From NCBI GenBank assembly GCA_052400685.1, contig JBQTGJ010000003.1: DNA of 64,000 nt; one strand, 5' to 3'. This stretch comes from CAZHHH01 sp052400685. GTDB taxonomy: Bacteria > Bacteroidota > Bacteroidia > Bacteroidales > Marinilabiliaceae. Under the pieces are notes generated by a model. The model saw only the letters and a program-made list of their open reading frames with translations. It did not search any database and had not been told where the DNA came from. Of the stretch, positions 63,199-64,000 are shown in pieces (position 1 is the stretch's first letter; every line of letters starts with the position of its first letter). The position numbers and the translations under genes were made by a program.

Positions 63199-64000
63199 AT
63201 GATTTGGTTATTTCTCACTGCAGCATCTGCTTTTTTTCTGGGCTTGTACGAATTTTCGAAGAAACATGCTGTACGTGATAATGCGGTGTGGCTGGTTTTG
63301 TTATACAGCACACTAACGGCAGCTTTAATCTTTGTGCCGATAGTCGGTGCATCAATGGTTGGGTGGTTTGAACCGGGTGATGTGTTATTTATTCCTTCCA
63401 TTACATTAAAAGAGCACCTTTTTATACTTTTGAAGACTGCCATTGTATTGACGTCCTGGATTTGTTCCTATTTTTCATTAAAATTTTTGCCGTTAACGAT
63501 TGCTTCACCTATTCGTTCAACGGGACCGGTATGGACTTTAATAGGAGCGTTGGTTATTTATCATGAAAAGTTAACATCAACTCAATGGCTTGGTTTGTTG
63601 GTCACGCTAATCTTTTTCTTTTTGTTTTCGACCGCCGGGAAACGTGAGGGTATTTCGTTCCGTCGTAATCATTGGGTCTGGCTGGCAGTTTTGGGTACTT
63701 TGTTTTCTTCGGCCAGTGGGTTGTTCGATAAGTTTTTGATACATACTGTAGATCGGATGGCTGTTCAGGCTTATTTTTCTATTTACCAGGTGGTGCTGTT
63801 GTTTCCGGTGGTTGTTATAATACGTCGAAACAATCCCAATGCGCTGCCCATGCGTTGGCGTTGGAGTGTACCTGCCATTGCTGTTTTGTTAATAGTAGCC
63901 GATTTTCTTTATTTTCTGGCGCTTGACTACCCCGATAGTCTTATTTCTGTGGTGTCGGCCCTGCGACGTGGAAGTGTTATTGTGGCGTTTGCTCTGGGTG
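63199..64000 (+). CDS. EamA/DMT-family transporter (3' end beyond window)
   Basis: An open frame from the ATG at 63199 runs 267 codons to the window edge without a stop. It begins MIWLFLTAASAFFLGLYEFS and shows about seven to eight hydrophobic helices. The EamA half-repeat signature is in the first half (IASPIRSTGPVWTLIGALVI), and a second half starts near WVWLAVLGTLFSSASG. DMT proteins export or import small metabolites such as amino acids or nucleobases; the substrate cannot be told. About 30 residues are probably missing. Confidence 0.85.
   Translation, partial: MIWLFLTAASAFFLGLYEFSKKHAVRDNAVWLVLLYSTLTAALIFVPIVGASMVGWFEPGDVLFIPSITLKEHLFILLKTAIVLTSWICSYFSLKFLPLTIASPIRSTGPVWTLIGALVIYHEKLTSTQWLGLLVTLIFFFLFSTAGKREGISFRRNHWVWLAVLGTLFSSASGLFDKFLIHTVDRMAVQAYFSIYQVVLLFPVVVIIRRNNPNALPMRWRWSVPAIAVLLIVADFLYFLALDYPDSLISVVSALRRGSVIVAFALG

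Overview
The window is chromosomal DNA from a Bacteroidetes bacterium, most likely a fermentative Bacteroidales/Marinilabiliales-type organism. The evidence is the SusC/SusD pair with an ECF sigma/FecR module, Bacteroidetes-style -7 boxes (TAnnTTTG), the rpsF-rpsR-rplI arrangement, an LptD/amidase/MCE envelope cluster, a CzcA pump fused to a TolC-like domain, NfnAB, and a sodium-pumping decarboxylase (OadGAB). No rRNA, tRNA, CRISPR array, transposase or phage gene was recognised. Species-level assignment is not possible from the sequence alone.

Layout. 1-0.6 kb: a 21-bp tandem repeat array interrupted by a 98-base assembly gap. 0.6-17.1 kb: a polysaccharide utilisation locus, all on the minus strand. 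In transcription order it holds an ECF sigma factor, a FecR anti-sigma factor, SusC with an STN domain, SusD, GH27, GH127/146-type, GH51 and GH127. The enzyme set (two beta-L-arabinofuranosidase-type, one alpha-L-arabinofuranosidase, one alpha-galactosidase) fits the short arabinosides and Ser-galactose of plant extensins. 17.4-22.2 kb: phosphate permease, TonB receptor with a His-rich membrane protein (probable metal uptake), SUI1-type factor. 22.5-25.9 kb: NfnAB transhydrogenase and a dihydroorotate-dehydrogenase-like enzyme. 26.2-33.5 kb: TetR-SDR pair, then a CzcA-type metal efflux operon. 34.2-36.4 kb: XRE-cupin regulator and acyl-CoA synthetase. 36.7-41.0 kb: rpsF-rpsR-rplI, ridA, lptD. 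41.3-51.6 kb: amidase, MCE protein, dnaA, LysM/periplasmic-binding protein, ABC-F, rlmB. 51.8-57.8 kb: URO-D-family methyltransferase-like protein, class IV aminotransferase, oadG-oadA-oadB. 58-64 kb: M3 peptidase, glutathione peroxidase, a dihydroorotase-like protein lacking the metal ligands, and a DMT transporter cut by the window end.

Two repeat families stand out. R1 is a 65-78 bp element with CATATGAAAC / GTTTCATATG-type ends. It occurs in small tandem arrays at 9.15-9.34 kb and 61.03-61.31 kb, and two internal hairpins appear to be kept by compensatory changes. It resembles no family I can name. R2 is a roughly 90-150 bp MITE-like element with about a dozen copies scattered between genes. 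One copy lies in frame inside the signal-peptide region of the metal-efflux adaptor gene.

Functions are assigned by recognising family motifs by eye in the translations; no database search was run. Start sites were moved inward from the longest reading frame where that frame began at TTG or lay upstream of an obvious signal peptide.
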